Positions 42,556-54,800 of a stretch of 64,000 nt of DNA are shown here, piece after piece. Made by a program: the position numbers and the translations under genes. Source of the stretch: Distichodus sexfasciatus (Eukaryota > Chordata > Actinopteri > Characiformes > Distichodontidae); assembly GCA_032718565.1 (NCBI GenBank), contig JAVGVS010000670.1, positions 45,001 through 109,000 on the forward strand, given 5' to 3'. Positions within the stretch are counted from its first letter, which is position 1; the number at the start of each line of letters is the position of its first letter. The notes beneath the pieces were generated by a model that was given only the letters and a program-made list of their open reading frames with translations, searched no databases and was not told the DNA's origin.

Positions 42556-44290
42556 TATACTCACGTCATCTGTGCTGTCTCTGTCCACCACTCACTATTT
42601 TCCTCATCTCCCTGTTTATCAGCCTGGCCACTAAACTGCTCCCACCGCTCCTTTTTAGTCTACACCTGATCTTGCTGACCCACTTTTCTTGTAATCTCTG
42701 GACACTGTGTTTTTCTGGCAACTGGCCAATGCCCCTGGTTGTTGCCCCACTGCCCCCTTCTGTCCTGTCCCTTGTTGCCCCACCCCCTTGTGCACCCTCC
42801 TTCCCCATCCACTCTTAAATCCTGCTAAAGCCCCACCCCACAACAGCTACCCCACCGTGTTGCAGTCCAGCCAAAACCTGGCCAATGTCCCAGAGGGAGA
42901 ACTCGGCTGTTGGCTCAAATCCAGAAGAAATAGGAGAATTACCTGCATATCACACATGCACACACACACACACATACACACACCCTCCAGAAGCCTTTAT
43001 AGTGGTGGGGTTACCAGTAAACAGCAGCCCCTTTGATCCGTGTCACAGAGGAGCTTGTGACACTCCCTCAGATATGGAATGAGATCTGCTCCACTTTCCC
43101 TAAACGGCACAAATGAACTTGCATGTGTACCAATTTACCAGTCACTGAAGGACTTTTGACTGCATTGCATTAGTCAAATTTTAGCTTTATATTTTTAGCT
43201 GTAGTATTTTTATAGAGTTTAGAACTTGACATGACTTCAAAAACATTCCCCGGTGACGTGTAGATCAGTGGTTTTGTAATTGAAAAGAAGGAATGGTGAA
43301 GTTGTGAAAGAGAAGTTGCTAGTCTCGGGTCAGCTTTTCTTCAGTCTTTCTTTGCGCACAGTAAATATGAACTATAGAAGAGACTTTGACATCAATTAGA
43401 ATTTTTCTTCTTTTACGGAGCAGCTGTGAGGTCTGCGATTGACAGGTTTCAAATGGTCTTTTATTGACAGTCAGACCTGGAAGGACTCAGGCAGGATTTA
43501 GAAATGAATAACAACCATTCGCTTGAATCTTCTCTGGTTACCTTCTCATCCGGATGAACTCTAACACTGTGAATTCGCAAACAGTGGAAGCGTGAACGAT
43601 TATGTGTGCCTGTGGTGTTGACTTCTCACTTCTTACAATCATTTTTAGAGGAATATATTCTGTGCAAGCGGAGACCTTAAAGTCTATGGAAACCTCCAAG
43701 TGGATAAATGTATAAGATCTCAAAAATCTCCATTAGGCATCACAAAAAGAGCCTGTAGTGGGGCCAAAATGATCATGAAATACAATATGGGCAGCTGGTA
43801 GCATAATGGGAGTTATGATCCAACCATGTCAGTCCTCTACACCGCTCAGTGCAGTACTGTCCAAACCCCAAACATCCAATTGAACACCCCCCAGACACAA
43901 ACATAACACACACCAACACTGTCATGAAATGTAACACTTCAGCATTACATTAAAACTTGAAAATGGATTACAAAATCTGTCCATCATAGTATGGACAGCA
44001 CTAGCAGGGCAGTTTAATGCTAAAAATGCTCTTTCTCAGACCTGTAAGGGAGAACTTTTGAAGTTTTGAAGGGCTTTCTGATCTGTAAGTGGTGTAGGTG
44101 TGCAGGTGCTATCTTTCAGCGATGATGCAAGCTTTCAAATGTAATAGAACCCCAAAGCCGGCCTTCCAGGACTGTTTAAAGTGCTCACTTCATATATTTT
44201 AAGACCACACCTTAAGTGCTATTTTGTAGGAGGAAGATTAAAGGATATGCCCATCTTAAGGCAGTTTGTGAGTGTGTGTGCTGAATAAGA
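42556..44290. other. Unassigned DNA
   Basis: 42660-42880 is C-rich (GTTGCCCCACTGCCCCC, GTTGCCCCACCCCC, a local duplication). A short CA tract lies near 42957-42983. The rest is mixed single-copy sequence with no recognised exon. Confidence 0.35.
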
Positions 44291-44700
44291 TTGAATTTGT
44301 GCTTTTTGTAAGGTGTCACAGCTTGTTGTTGCAGAATATGTGCGGTCAGATACCATGACTCCGATCAACAACCCAGCTGGTTGCTACATTCAGATATTTG
44401 AAATCCATTTTGGACAAAACGACTTCTTGCAGTGCTTCCAATTTGCAAAACGTGTCGCTGCTTTCCGGGAGAGAGGACAAGACAAAAAAAGGTAGTTTCT
44501 CATGCGTCATTTGTTGCGAGTGTTCGGAAATGGACATAAACAGCATGAAGGATGGCGGGTCCCCGCTGAAAGTGGCGCTTGACGCGGGCCTTAAGAGATA
44601 GTGGTATTAAATTGCATAGATGTCGCGGCCCGCGGCGGTGGACTGAATAATAGGAGGCGTTTTGCGAATGCAGCTGGCGTGGCGGCAAGCCTGGGAGGCC
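44291..44700. other. Candidate conserved element or exon-like block
   Basis: High complexity and CpG content (CGCGGCCCGCGGCGG near 44620-44640). An acceptor-like GTTGTTGCAG ends at 44334 and a donor-like AAAAAAAG|GTAGTT is at 44491/44492, with the plus frame open through the 157 nt between them. The resulting peptide, about 52 residues, has no family resemblance. A noncoding element is as likely as an exon. Confidence 0.25.
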
Positions 44701-44714
44701 AAGAGGCGAGGAAC

Positions 44715-44752
<38 letters not shown>

Positions 44753-45065
44753 AGGGAGAGAGAGCGTGCTGAGAGCTCAGGCTACAGGCTTTCCTGTCTG
44801 CACTCCAGCCAAGAACATGGTAATTAAACAGACAGTTCACACCATGTCAACACCCTGCTGCTTCACCTGTGAGTTTCAGGGGGAGAGAGAGAGAAAGAGG
44901 AAGAAAGAGAGTGACAGGCTAGCAGCAAGAGAGCAACAGACTGAGGTTAATAATAAAACGCTAGGAAAGAAAGAGGAAAGAGAGGTACCCTAGAAAAGAC
45001 AATAGGATTGGAGAATAAAGACAGAGGAGAGAAAGACTTAGAAAGGGGGGATGAAGGAGGGGTGC
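44700..45065. repeat. Purine-rich DNA with (GA)n blocks
   Basis: (GA)n at about 44714-44764 and AG-rich text at 44880-45060. The 130-codon plus-strand frame (Arg-Glu runs) is repeat-derived. Confidence 0.7.
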
Positions 45066-46811
45066 GAGTGCCAGGAGAGGGAGATGGACCAACCGCATGG
45101 GTGTGCTGGCAGCTGACGTTGTTTGTCAGGCCATAGTTGGACCCCTGCTAAGCAGTAACAACCCAAATTGCTACCTGTGATGAGACTCCCCTTGTGTTTC
45201 TATGCAAAGAGCTGACAAGAGCAACTCCTGAGAGAGACATTCGGAATGGCACTTTGAAAACCAACATCCCACTGGTCCTGTCTTCACATCACACACATTA
45301 ACTCTCTGACTGTCTTGCACCTTGCGGGTTGCTGTCACAGCACATTTAGGCAACACGATTTGTAAAATTGCCGATTACTGCAACTCAATGTGGCATCTCA
45401 TTGTGCATCTACAAGGCCTTAATATCCCTTGGTTTCTTTAAGCTGAGGGTCCAGTGAAGTAAACCTCTTGAAACTCCTACCACCCAGTATCCTTCCCAAA
45501 TCGTCTTACCCGTCCATCTCCATGTCCCGTTTCTCTTTCACTGTCGCCATGCCCGCTTCGCCCTGAGCATCCCTCCCAAACCTCTGAACTTTTTTGTCAG
45601 TCTCCATCCTGCCAACTCTCATATTTTATGTTCTCGTCCCTCTTGCCAGCCCTCCCCTCCCTCTCCAGTTCCCTCTCTGGCACGTCTGTCTCCATTCTCT
45701 CTGAGGCGTGTGTGTGTCTGTGTGTGTGTGTGTATGAGTGTGTGTGTCTCACTGGGAGCTTGCCGGGAGTGGGGATTAGGCTGACGGACAGGATCAGTCT
45801 GGTCCATGGGCTGTCTCTCAGCGAGTGGTCCATGAGAAAGTCCTGAGAGGAGCTTTTGGGGAAGCGGCAGAGACAGAAGGGGAGGTGGTGAGCTGGGAAC
45901 CATCGGAAAGGGGGATGACTCATTCAATCCGGTAGCCTCTGGACTCCTCTTTCAGAGCAGAGAAAAGGAGAACTGATCAAACTGAGCTGACAGGACCGTG
46001 AGCAATGGAGGGAGGGATGCCGAAGGGGAAGAGACTGTGCTTACTGTGACTAGAAGGTCAAGCATGGTGGACTGCAGTTTAATGAGAGGGAATTGAGTGA
46101 AAGCATGAACGCTGGCTGGGTCGTGCTGCCAGCCATGTGCCTTGTTATTACTGCAGCAGAGGCGGCAGCTGCTGGCCCGTGGATCTGAACATCTCCTCCT
46201 TTCCTCTGTAGTCAGGGACAGCACCCTTCATAAGAGATGGGGCCTGGCACAATTGACTGCCTGGAGAGCCAACACGGGTCAGGCTGAGGCTGATGATGCC
46301 TGAGTTAAAGAGAATAAAGACTTGTAGTGCAGAGAGTGAAGGAAGAGGCAGGGAGAAAATAAGGCCCTATTACCCTGTCCTCATTAGCCTGGAAAGTGAG
46401 TTACTGACTGTCTGATGTAAGGTAGTAGTCAAAGAAGATTACAGGATCTGATCATGGAACTTTTGGATCAGATTGGTGAGGCTTTGAGGTCAAGATGCAG
46501 AGGATTTTTCTTGCTGGAGCCAAAGGATAAGAGAGCCTTGAAGCTGGAAGGTCAGATCTCTGAATTCTGAGCTTCAGATCATGGAGGTCTTGGAAATAAG
46601 ACTTGTAAGAACAGATTGGTGGACACTCTCTCAGATCTTGGATCTTAGATAATCTGTAGACAGGTATCAGATAGCTGAGGTCAAGAAATCAGGTCACTAA
46701 ATCCCAAAGAGGTCAGAATTCTAGAGATAAAATATAAAATAGCTCAGGGACATTTGTTGAGGTCAAGAAAATCACTTTGTCGTAAAATGCAATCACATTA
46801 ATTCAGGGATC
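45066..46811. other. Unassigned DNA
   Basis: TG tract at about 45708-45750. 46430-46770 has recurring GGTCAGA/CAGATC/GAGGTCAAGA words, perhaps a very old minisatellite. No gene. Confidence 0.35.
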
Positions 46812-46819
46812 CTCTAGTT

Positions 46820-46853
46820 CAGGGGTAGGCCACTCCAGAGTTGCTCTGCACTG
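46820..46853. mobile_element. 34-bp hAT deletion derivative
   Basis: CTCTAGTT at 46812-46819 and again at 46854-46861 form a perfect 8-bp direct repeat around CAGGGGTAGGCCAC...TCTGCACTG. The CAGGGGTAGG start and CTG end match the ends of the MITE at 61857-62023 (CAGGGCTAGG, CCCTG), and its target duplication CTCTAGCG shares CTCTAG. Most of the element is gone. A chance direct repeat is possible. Confidence 0.4.
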
Positions 46854-46861
46854 CTCTAGTT

Positions 46862-47750
46862 TATCTTTTACTTCTAGTATTCATAAAAGTACCCTTAAGA
46901 TATCAATGAAAATACTGTACTTTCCATATGTTAGATCAGAACTACACTTGACATTTGCTCATATTTCTTCATAAATCCTGGATCATATGTACACTTGGGC
47001 CAAAGGGGTACAACTTCAGCTGGAAACATGTCAGAAATCAGACACTTAGAGCTCGGGGCTCCCATATGAAATGCAGCCTCATGGGACACAGTGACAGAAG
47101 AGAGCTTTGGGAGGGATGATGTTCCAGTCTGACTCTTTTATTGCAGCTTTAGTTCTGTGAGGCTTTGTTCTTGCTCTAGTTCGTGGCAGTCTTGGTCTCA
47201 TCTGTCATGTCTTGTAAGGGTCCCCCCTCCCTCTGGAGCCAGAATGTAGGCACTGTAAACATGATGCTTGAGTGAGGAGTATCAGTGTGTCAACTTTTAG
47301 TGAAGGTACAAGTACATGCTGTGCTTTTGACGGTGGACAGTACCTTTAAAAAAAGGGAAGGACAAATGGTTTATTGGCGAACATATGAGGGTGCTGTCTG
47401 TGGTGCTGAAGTGGATGGAAAGCCATGGTTAATGCTACTGAAGTATTATGGGCCCAAGGAAAGTGCTGTCTGTGATGGTGGATGTAGACTAGATCTCTCT
47501 CACACACACACTCTCTTGCCCTATATAGAAAAATCAATCAAGTTCTCTACATAAGAAATAGAGATAGTACCACGGATACAATTAAACATTTATGTTTGCC
47601 AACTGGAAAGAAACTTAGGCGCAGCAAAAGACATTGCTAGCTAGAATTGATAAAAATTAACCATAACCATGAAATCTTCATCTGTATAGTCTCCATTATC
47701 CAATAAGCTTTTCATCAAACAAATATGATTATGAAGGATATTATAAATCA
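46862..47750. other. Unassigned DNA
   Basis: No recognised gene or repeat; a short CA run near 47501-47512. Confidence 0.35.
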
Positions 47751-47751
47751 T

Positions 47752-48040
47752 GTGTGGCGCAGTAGTTAGCAGAGGAAACTGGAGCACCTGGCTGCACCAG
47801 TTTCTTCCCACAGTCCAAAAGCATGCAATATAGGTTAATTGGCACCTCTAAATTGGCCCCATACAGTGTGAATGTGAATGTTATCGTGTGAATGTGCGTG
47901 CCCTGCGCTGTGTTGGTGCCTGCCCAGGGTTGGTCTCTGCTTTGTCGCCCGTAAGTTCCCGGAATAGGCTCTGGTCTCCCCGTGACTCCAGTTGGGATTA
48001 AACGGTTTTGATAATGAATGAATGAATGAATAAATTAATG
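47752..48040 (+). mobile_element. SINE-like dispersed repeat, copy 2
   Basis: GTGTGGCGCAGTAGTTAGC (A-box-like) is followed directly by body text (TTTCTTCCCACAGTCC, AAAAGCATGC, GGTTAATTGGCACCTC, CCCAGTTGGGATTAAACGG-type end) and a GAATGAATGAATGAATA tail. The B-box segment is deleted. Same family and strand as 11411-11740. Confidence 0.65.
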
Positions 48041-48285
48041 AATGATAAGTTATGTTATAAAGTGGCGGCTTAGTATCTACTAATCTATGACTCGGCTATT
48101 ACTTTGTAGATCACTGGGGTAAAGCAAAAATTCTTTTAGGTTCAAGAGATTAAAATGTAATTCAGCTATAAATGTTTATAAAGTGATTTTTATACATTTA
48201 TGTAAAGACAAATATCCATAGACAATGACCAATTGTGGTTCTGAGTCATCTTCAAAGCTCTACAAAGTTCTTCTTTGACATGCAT

Positions 48286-48443
48286 TTGACTCATCTGTGA
48301 AGGAGCAGAGGGCAGCTTTGGCAGAACCTGAGCAATGCTTAGGGATAGTACCTTGCTCATGAGTACCTCATTGGCACCTTTACCTGGTCCAGGACTTGAA
48401 CCTGTGATGGGGCCAACTCACTGATGATTACACCATCAACTGC
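48286..48443 (-). mobile_element. SINE (family 2) copy
   Basis: ATCTGTGAAGGAGCAGAGGGCAGC, ACCTTGCTCATGAGTACCTCATTGGCACCTTTACC, GACTTGAACCTGTGATGGGGCCAAC: the reverse complement of family 2, including the B-box region. The terminal CATTTCGTTGTGG segment is absent. Confidence 0.6.
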
Positions 48444-48589
48444 ATTAGTGTTGAAAAAATGGCATACGATTTGCAGAGCATTTGGGAACATTAATCAACC
48501 TATAGGAGTCGACGTTGCTCGAAACCTGCCACAGAATGGCTGACCCACTATATATTGCACTATTTCTCAAAACAAGAGTGATTTCTTTG

Positions 48590-49135
48590 CGCACTCTACT
48601 TGTGACTCAGTCCCTCCCTCTGCCTCCTCACAATGGCAGTATTAACACCCCAGTCAGCAGTAGTTGCAACAGCTTGTAACTGGGACAGGATTAGTATTGA
48701 CTTTTTTACTAAAAGCCAACCTGCACGACGCAGCCATTCTTGATTAATGGTGCGAAGTTATGCCCATAAAGCGTCTTTTTGCCATAGAGTGTGAGGCGAG
48801 CAAAAAGAGTGGGGAAAATGCACTCCTTGAACAAAAACATTTAGAATGTGTGCCTCGCATTTTTCTATTAATAGCATACACAATCACTGTTTTAGGTCTG
48901 GGCTTTATTGACTTGTGCAAACTCGCGCATTGGCAATTTTAATTAGAAAAGCGACAGAAATGTCACTACGTCTGGGGTGATTAGAGCTCTGAAAGAACTT
49001 CTCAAATGTGCTTGAGAAGCCTGAAATGCCACCGTGTCTCCCAGAGTGATCAGCAAGCCTAAAAATACACGCAAAGACCACCAAAGCAACACTGCCAAAC
49101 ACTTTGGGAATTCGAGTCAAGCTGAGAAATAAACT
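48590..49135. other. Candidate conserved noncoding element
   Basis: Long single-copy block with TTCTTGATTAATGGTGCG, AGCGTCTTTTTGCC, TTCTATTAATAGC, GCAAACTCGCGCATTGGCAATTTTAATTAG and AAGCGACAG. TAAT words are interspersed with CpGs. Two phrases 62 bp apart, AGAAATGTCACTACGTCTGGGGTGAT (48957) and TGAAATGCCACCGTGTCTCCCAGAGTGAT (49022), form a weak duplication. Function is inference. Confidence 0.27.
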
Positions 49136-49230
49136 GTGATATTAAATCGGGCTCACAATCTCCAGCTGGCCTTACAGGGGACCCAAGCATTTCAGATTAC
49201 AGGAAGGAACTGAATAAATAATCCTGTTGG

Positions 49231-49312
49231 GGTTGACGGTCTTGCTCAGGGATCCAGTGATGGAAGAGCTAAGGGTAGGATTCAAACCCATGGCCTCTTG
49301 TTCCACCACCGC
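49231..49312 (-). mobile_element. tRNA-derived SINE (family 1) fragment
   Basis: GGTCTTGCTCAGGGATCCAGTGATGG and GGATTCAAACCCATGGCCTC form the reverse complement of the family 1 head. Confidence 0.5.
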
Positions 49313-51455
49313 CCCAGAAGTAGGATTCTGATTAGTTTATTAGCGTTGCAATGTTTAAAACCTTTTTAAGGACTGTGAGCAGGTGGACTGTAAGCACTAA
49401 CTGAATACCTTCAAGAGCTCTGATGAGTGTGTTAACTGTGTACCTAAAAAGAAGAACAAATTTAAGTGGCACTCCTCTTAGAATGCTCCAGCCTAATTGA
49501 TTGCTTCATTATCACTTTTGAGGGGTTGGCTCCTTTAAATGGTGTCACTCTCTCGTGTCTTTCTTGCCATCTTCTCTCACTACATCCCTCCTTCCTGACC
49601 CAGTTTGAAAGCAACTCTGTAGCAGAGGGTGTGTGGATTGGCTGCTCTCAGCATTTAACTGTTGAGCTGTTTGATCCATTGCATACTGGAAAACAGGCTG
49701 GAAAGGGTTCTACATTTTCCAGAGGGAAAGAGAGAGAAACAGAGCAAGAGCAGAACCGAGGTCAGGTGAAGGGAATGAGATTTAGGGTCAAAAACATGCA
49801 GAGAACCCTTGGCACTGGTAAAGACATAAGTGCTCTTTCTCTTTCTTGGTCTGTTTGCTGTTTTTCTCCAGTGATTTTTTTTCCTGTTTCCTCAGTGCCT
49901 GCAGCCAATCAGTGTCCTCCTTTCAGAACAGCAGGGAAATCTCTTGCTTGTTCACTTTTCCCCCCTTTTCTATGCTCTCAAAGATGCAGTAGACAAGAGA
50001 GACAAATGCTTGATTCAAGGCACTCGTGCTGTAATTGCACAATGCGAGCATGTTGACATCCGTTGTTTTCCTTGATGCCAACTGAGAAAATGCTGGCCAT
50101 AAAGACCGTCACCTCAGGAGAGCCAGCAAGGACTCCAATGTAGGACTGAATTATAAAGAAGGGATGTAAAATTAGAGCAGACATCAAGTGGGGTGCTATA
50201 AGAGCAGAAAGTGTCAGGGATTGTTGTCTAAAAGCATCCGCATGGTGGGCTTAAATGTCAAAAATGTCTACATAAAAGTCAAAAAGAGGTTGTGAAATAG
50301 GGACTGATTAAAAGAGAAAGAGGTGACAGTGAGATGACAGTTAAAATGTCAGGCTCTCATGCTAGTCCGGCTTGTCCCTCTTTTTGGGATGCCCAAGGAG
50401 GGCATGCAGTCCCAGAACCCTCTGCATTTGCTCGGACAAGGGCTGTCCTTTAACGTTCAGAGGCTCTAAAAAGCTTGTCATAAATCACAGAGACACAATG
50501 AAAGCAGGACTTGCCGGGAAAGAGGCCAGAGGGAAAGCAGGTCTCTTCCTTTTTGCTAGAAAGTTTGGACGGTAGCACTTTACAGCCATTGTAACATCGT
50601 TTTGTACTCTCAAGCCACAGACCAATTCTGTGCACTTACACCAAGGAACATGGCTAATGGTAGTTATGGGATGGGTCTCTTTCACAGAAATCGATACCGG
50701 GAGGTTGATTTCCGTCTCTGACTGCAAGATTCATTTCTGCTCCCAGCCAATCAGAAGCAACAAGAGTTTCATAGATGAGCATGTTCCCCTTGATAACCAC
50801 AACCAAGCCTGCATAGTGTTCTAGTGGAAGTATACTTTTGTACAAACCTCTTGGTTCATAACCTCATCAATATACTGACACCAGATGAGTATCCTTCAAC
50901 TAGTACACTTCACAGGGTTGGTTGCAGTGTTTCAAATTCATGTCATTTCAGGAGCTTGAACCCTAGATTGCTGGTCATATCAGAGGTTCTAACTCCAGCA
51001 GCTACATGAATTTGGACCACGGATCTGTCCTCTGATCCTTTGTCTAGGTCGTCCTAAGTTCAGAGGACCTTTCGGTGGTCATCAGTGACACTTTTGAGGA
51101 CTGCTACAGTACAGTGTCTCAGAATGGAGTGAAGGTGTAAGAATGTGACCCTGCAACTGAACGCCATTGCAGTCTCACTTTTGCTGACTTTAGAGAGGTA
51201 AGGGTTGGTGAAACTGAAGTGGACATGTTGAGGGCCATTTTTCCAGCAGGAGTTCCCAGAGAGAGAGAGAGAGGGTGGAGCGTACATCCAAACTCTCTCT
51301 TTATAGTGTTGTAGTTTATAATTCCACAGGAGACAAGACTGTGTCTGTGTTTTTCTGTGTCTGTTGAAGACAGATTTGTATCTAGTGATGTTTGACAAAC
51401 TCTCACATATTCCTTTGTCAAACCTAAGGAAACTTGACACCCAGCGAACGCAAAC
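49313..51455. other. Unassigned DNA
   Basis: A 196-codon plus-strand frame (49466-50056) opens with GTG in non-repetitive DNA. Its composition is mixed, with no family resemblance, signal peptide or splice-bounded structure. For 64 kb in six frames, one frame of this length is expected by chance. No repeat family is recognised. Confidence 0.35.
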
Positions 51456-51660
51456 ATTTTGGAAGCGAATGATGCTCCTCTGAAAGCATTGTTGTGCCCC
51501 GCCGCCTGCCTTTCTGCTTTCAGAGCGGAGTGATAATACTCTCGCTCGTCTTTTTACGAATTTATCGTAAATCTCTGACAGGGCAGATTTTCAAATTTTG
51601 ATGGCCTCCCCATAAAGACTCAACAAATGTTTACTCTGGTCTGCCAGAATCTACTTCCTT
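51456..51660. other. Candidate conserved noncoding element
   Basis: Mixed block with GCCCCGCCGCCTGCC, GAGCGGAGTGATAATACTCTCGCTCG, ACGAATTTATCGTAAATCTC (inverted ACGA/TCGT) and CATAAAGACTC. Inference from composition. Confidence 0.22.
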
Positions 51661-52110
51661 CTTTCTTTATGTCCAAACAAGGTTGTTGTTTTTGTTCGTT
51701 TTGCTGAACGACTTCAATATTTATCATCTGATTCCATGCAGTGTGCAAGAAAGAAAGAAGACCTGTGCTACTTCATTGTGTTTGTTCATAAATCTATTAC
51801 TTTTTATTATGATCTGGGTAAGTTTGCCCATTATCTGAAAGAGTAACTGCTCCCGCGAAATCGCGACTCTGTTAGCCATATCGACTCAGATATAGATTAT
51901 TGGGAGAGTTGATGAGGTCGTCTTAGTTGCGGACGGCTTGTTACTGCAAACAGGATGATGTTGCTTCCAATTCCAGAAACAGTTTCACAGATCGGCTTCG
52001 GTGGAACCGAGGGTTTGGAGCGTGAAATCATAAGTGATCTTGGGTTCAATTCTGGCTTTATTCCAGCTCTCTGTTGGCTCTCTGATTGGCACCTTGGTAT
52101 TAACATAAGC
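51661..52110. other. Unassigned DNA
   Basis: No recognised gene or repeat. Confidence 0.35.
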
Positions 52111-52119
52111 AATTAACCC

Positions 52120-52271
52120 CTGAGCGATGGCTCAGCGGTCATTGAAAATTTCTTGCCATAAAATGGAGGGTTCGAATCCCAGGAGAGTCTAAAACCACCA
52201 TTGGACACCTGAGCGAACCTCTTAACCTCTAATTGCTCCAAAGAGAGTGGAGTTGCTATAAATGTAAATTG
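52120..52271 (+). mobile_element. tRNA-derived SINE (family 1) copy
   Basis: TGAGCGATGGCTCAGCGGTC (A-box-like), GGAGGGTTCGAATCCC (near-perfect B box), CTTAACCTCTAATTGCTCC and an AAATGTAAATTGG tail. Clear tRNA-like head. Confidence 0.65.
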
Positions 52272-52967
52272 GTTAAGATGGTAATAGGGACGATCCCACT
52301 ATAACACTGTCACATCACGCCTACTTTTCAGTTTCTGATGCCACCAGTTAACTCTGTTAGTTGTAGTTGGGGGTTTTGTCATCATAATTTGACATTGTTA
52401 GCACCCAACTAGGTCAATGGCACTCTACACATCAAAAATCCAATCTCATTCCAGTCCAGAATATCATTTAACACATTTTGCTGAATGCACCAACTCAACC
52501 ACATTACAGACCACATGTAAAAAAAACAACAACACACATTTGGCTGGATTGCATCGTCCATCCAAACCACGTTTCGTTTCAATATTGGATTCCCACATCA
52601 GCACAACACAAAAATTAGCACCAGCGATAAAGCAAAAACATTTCCCCATTTATTTTTCATTATGGAACTGCACTTAGTGTTTCGTGACCTTAAAGAGGAA
52701 TTCATACAAAAAAATGACAGGAAAAAATGTCTGGTGTAAAAAGGTGTTGTTGTGTCTTAATCAGGATGCAAAACAACACTTAAAAAAAAAAAACAGGTGC
52801 CAGTGGATGCGTAACTTATGAATAACAGGATATTATCTAGATATGAAGTGTAAATAAGGTTCTTTGAGACCTGAACTCGCTTTCTTTGTTGCTTGACAGG
52901 CGCCCAGAAATATGGTGTAATTTTATAGTTTGGAGCTGGGCTTGATGACATATAGTCGTTCTGCTGT

Positions 52968-53002
<35 letters not shown>

Positions 53003-53480
53003 AACACATACTCAATACACTCCTCCCTCGCCATGGCAGGAGCCAGTGATTATAATCAGAGTTCTTGTTTTAGAAATCACCCATATTCTCGGTCTGTGCA
53101 TTCAGCTTCAGGTGTGTTTAAGTGGATGGGAGGGTTGGTGCGAGTTGAGCCAGGCAGTTTTTATTGTGTGTGTGTGTTGATTGTGTGCATGAATGAATGA
53201 GGTGATGAGGGGCAGTGCTCTTGGTCTTGTCGTTGTGAGTATAAAAGCTTGTCCGTGTTTGTGTGTGTGTGTGTCTGAGTGTGTGTGTATACTCAAGATT
53301 GCGTGCCTGTCCTAGTGGTATGGTAATGACAAAGTGATGCTCTTGCCTTTGTGTGTGTGTCTGGGTAAATATGGTTTTCTTTGTATAAATGGATGTGTTG
53401 AGTTTGTGTGTCCAGAGTGTTGATTTCACACAGACACTCTGTTTTTGTGCCTTGGGTGTGTGTGTGTGTGTGTGTGTTTT
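52272..53480. other. Unassigned DNA with CA and TG microsatellites
   Basis: (CA)n at 52970-52997; TG-rich text at 53164-53175, 53259-53290 and 53456-53477. No gene. Confidence 0.4.
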
Positions 53481-53489
53481 GTGGCTCAG

Positions 53490-53650
53490 CAGAGGACCGG
53501 CATTTCTTCCCTAATTAGCATGGTGTTAAAATCAAAATGCCACCCGTCATCGGTTAATTAGCCGCTAACGCTCTGGGACACGGCGCGGGAATGAGAAGCG
53601 TTGGCTTTGGCAAGTTCGGGCCTAAGAATGTCTTCCGCACCACGCTTCGT
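53490..53650. other. Candidate conserved noncoding element
   Basis: CCCTAATTAGCATGG, ATCGGTTAATTAGCCGCTAACG and GACACGGCGCGGGAATG: two TAATTAG homeodomain-type sites about 50 bp apart, with CpG-rich text. Lies between a TG tract and a minisatellite. Conservation not shown. Confidence 0.28.
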
Positions 53651-53714
53651 TATATATGAAACGATTGCAATACTTTGCCCATAAAATATCGTCATTTTTG
53701 ATGTCCTGCGTATT

Positions 53715-54385
53715 ATGTTGAGTTCTGAGTATTTCAGAGTATAGCTATGTTTACCTCTGAGTATTACTGAGCATCAAAATGTGCTGAGATATGAGTAGTC
53801 AATATGGCTGAGTATTGCTATTAGGGTACTTAGTATTGCTGAGTATTCACGGATATAGCTATGTTCGTCTGTGAGTACTGCTGAGATCAAAATGTGCTGA
53901 GGTATGAGTAATCAGTATTGCTTAGGGTCCTTAGCATTGATGAGTATTGCTATTTTGAAGTCTGAGTATTGCTGTTCTGAGTTTTGAGTATTCCCAGGTG
54001 TAACTGTGCTCATCTCGGAGTATTGCCGAGCATTAATAATTTTGAGTAATCGGAATTGCTATTTAGTGTCCTGAGTATTGTTTAGTATTGCTGTTTACAA
54101 TCCAGTGTCTTGCTATTTAGAGTCCTGTGTATTGTGTATTTTCAGTTCTTTCCATTTTGAGTTTTGAGTACTGTTGAGGATCACTGTGTTGAGTTCTGAG
54201 TGTTGCTAAGTATCTCAATGTTGACCTGAGTATAACTATTTTTAATTTAGGGTGTTGCTCAGTATTGCAGTGATGAGCATTGAGTATTGCTGGGTTTTGC
54301 TGAGTAATGCTATGATGAGGTCTGAGTCTTGCTGAATACCAGTATGCTGATCTGAGTATTGCTGGGTTTTGCTGAATTGTGCTCT
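53715..54385. repeat. Degenerate GAGTATTGCTGA minisatellite
   Basis: Words TGAGTATTGCTGAG, TGAGTATTACTGAGCATC and GCTGGGTTTTGCTGA recur for about 0.67 kb, with spacing of about 12-30 bp. Minus-strand frame 54117-54395 is repeat-derived. Confidence 0.7.
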
Positions 54386-54639
54386 CGATTGCCATCCACG
54401 ATTTGTCTCACTGAAGTTTCTGACACCTCTTGGGACTGCTGAGAAGCACTAGGGGACATTTACATGTTGAAATTTGCAGCACATTTGGCTAATAAAGTGA
54501 GGCAAGCCCATGTGTCCATTAAACCTGTTACACCATTACACCAGTAGTGCACAGTACAAGGGCGTACTGACCAGTAGGTAAAATAAAACCTGATAATAAT
54601 GAGTTGGACATCGGCTGAAGGCCACCGTTGGACCTAAAC

Positions 54640-54800
54640 CAGTCGAGATTGCTGAGTGAGCACCAGTTTCATTAGCTCCAAAAAGGAACGGCGGCGCAAT
54701 TTAATCAAACACATAAATGGCAAAGTAATGTCTTAAATTTAATCACCCTTTCGACCAATTACGCCCACCTGCGGGAGCATAAGGAGGCGCTGCCCTGTGG
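54640..54800. other. Candidate conserved noncoding element
   Basis: CAGTTTCATTAGCTCC, GGAACGGCGGCGCAATTTAATC, CATAAATGGCAAAG, TTTAATCACCC and CCAATTACGCCCACCTGCGGG (E-box CACCTG and CAATTA). Inference only. Confidence 0.25.

Noticed and set aside
49466..50056. 196-codon plus-strand frame in non-repetitive DNA
   Set aside because: It starts with GTG, shows no family resemblance and no splice structure; about one such frame is expected by chance in six frames of 64 kb.
52155..52175. tRNA-like B box suggesting a tRNA gene
   Set aside because: No acceptor stem or anticodon arm can be completed; the downstream tail identifies a SINE.
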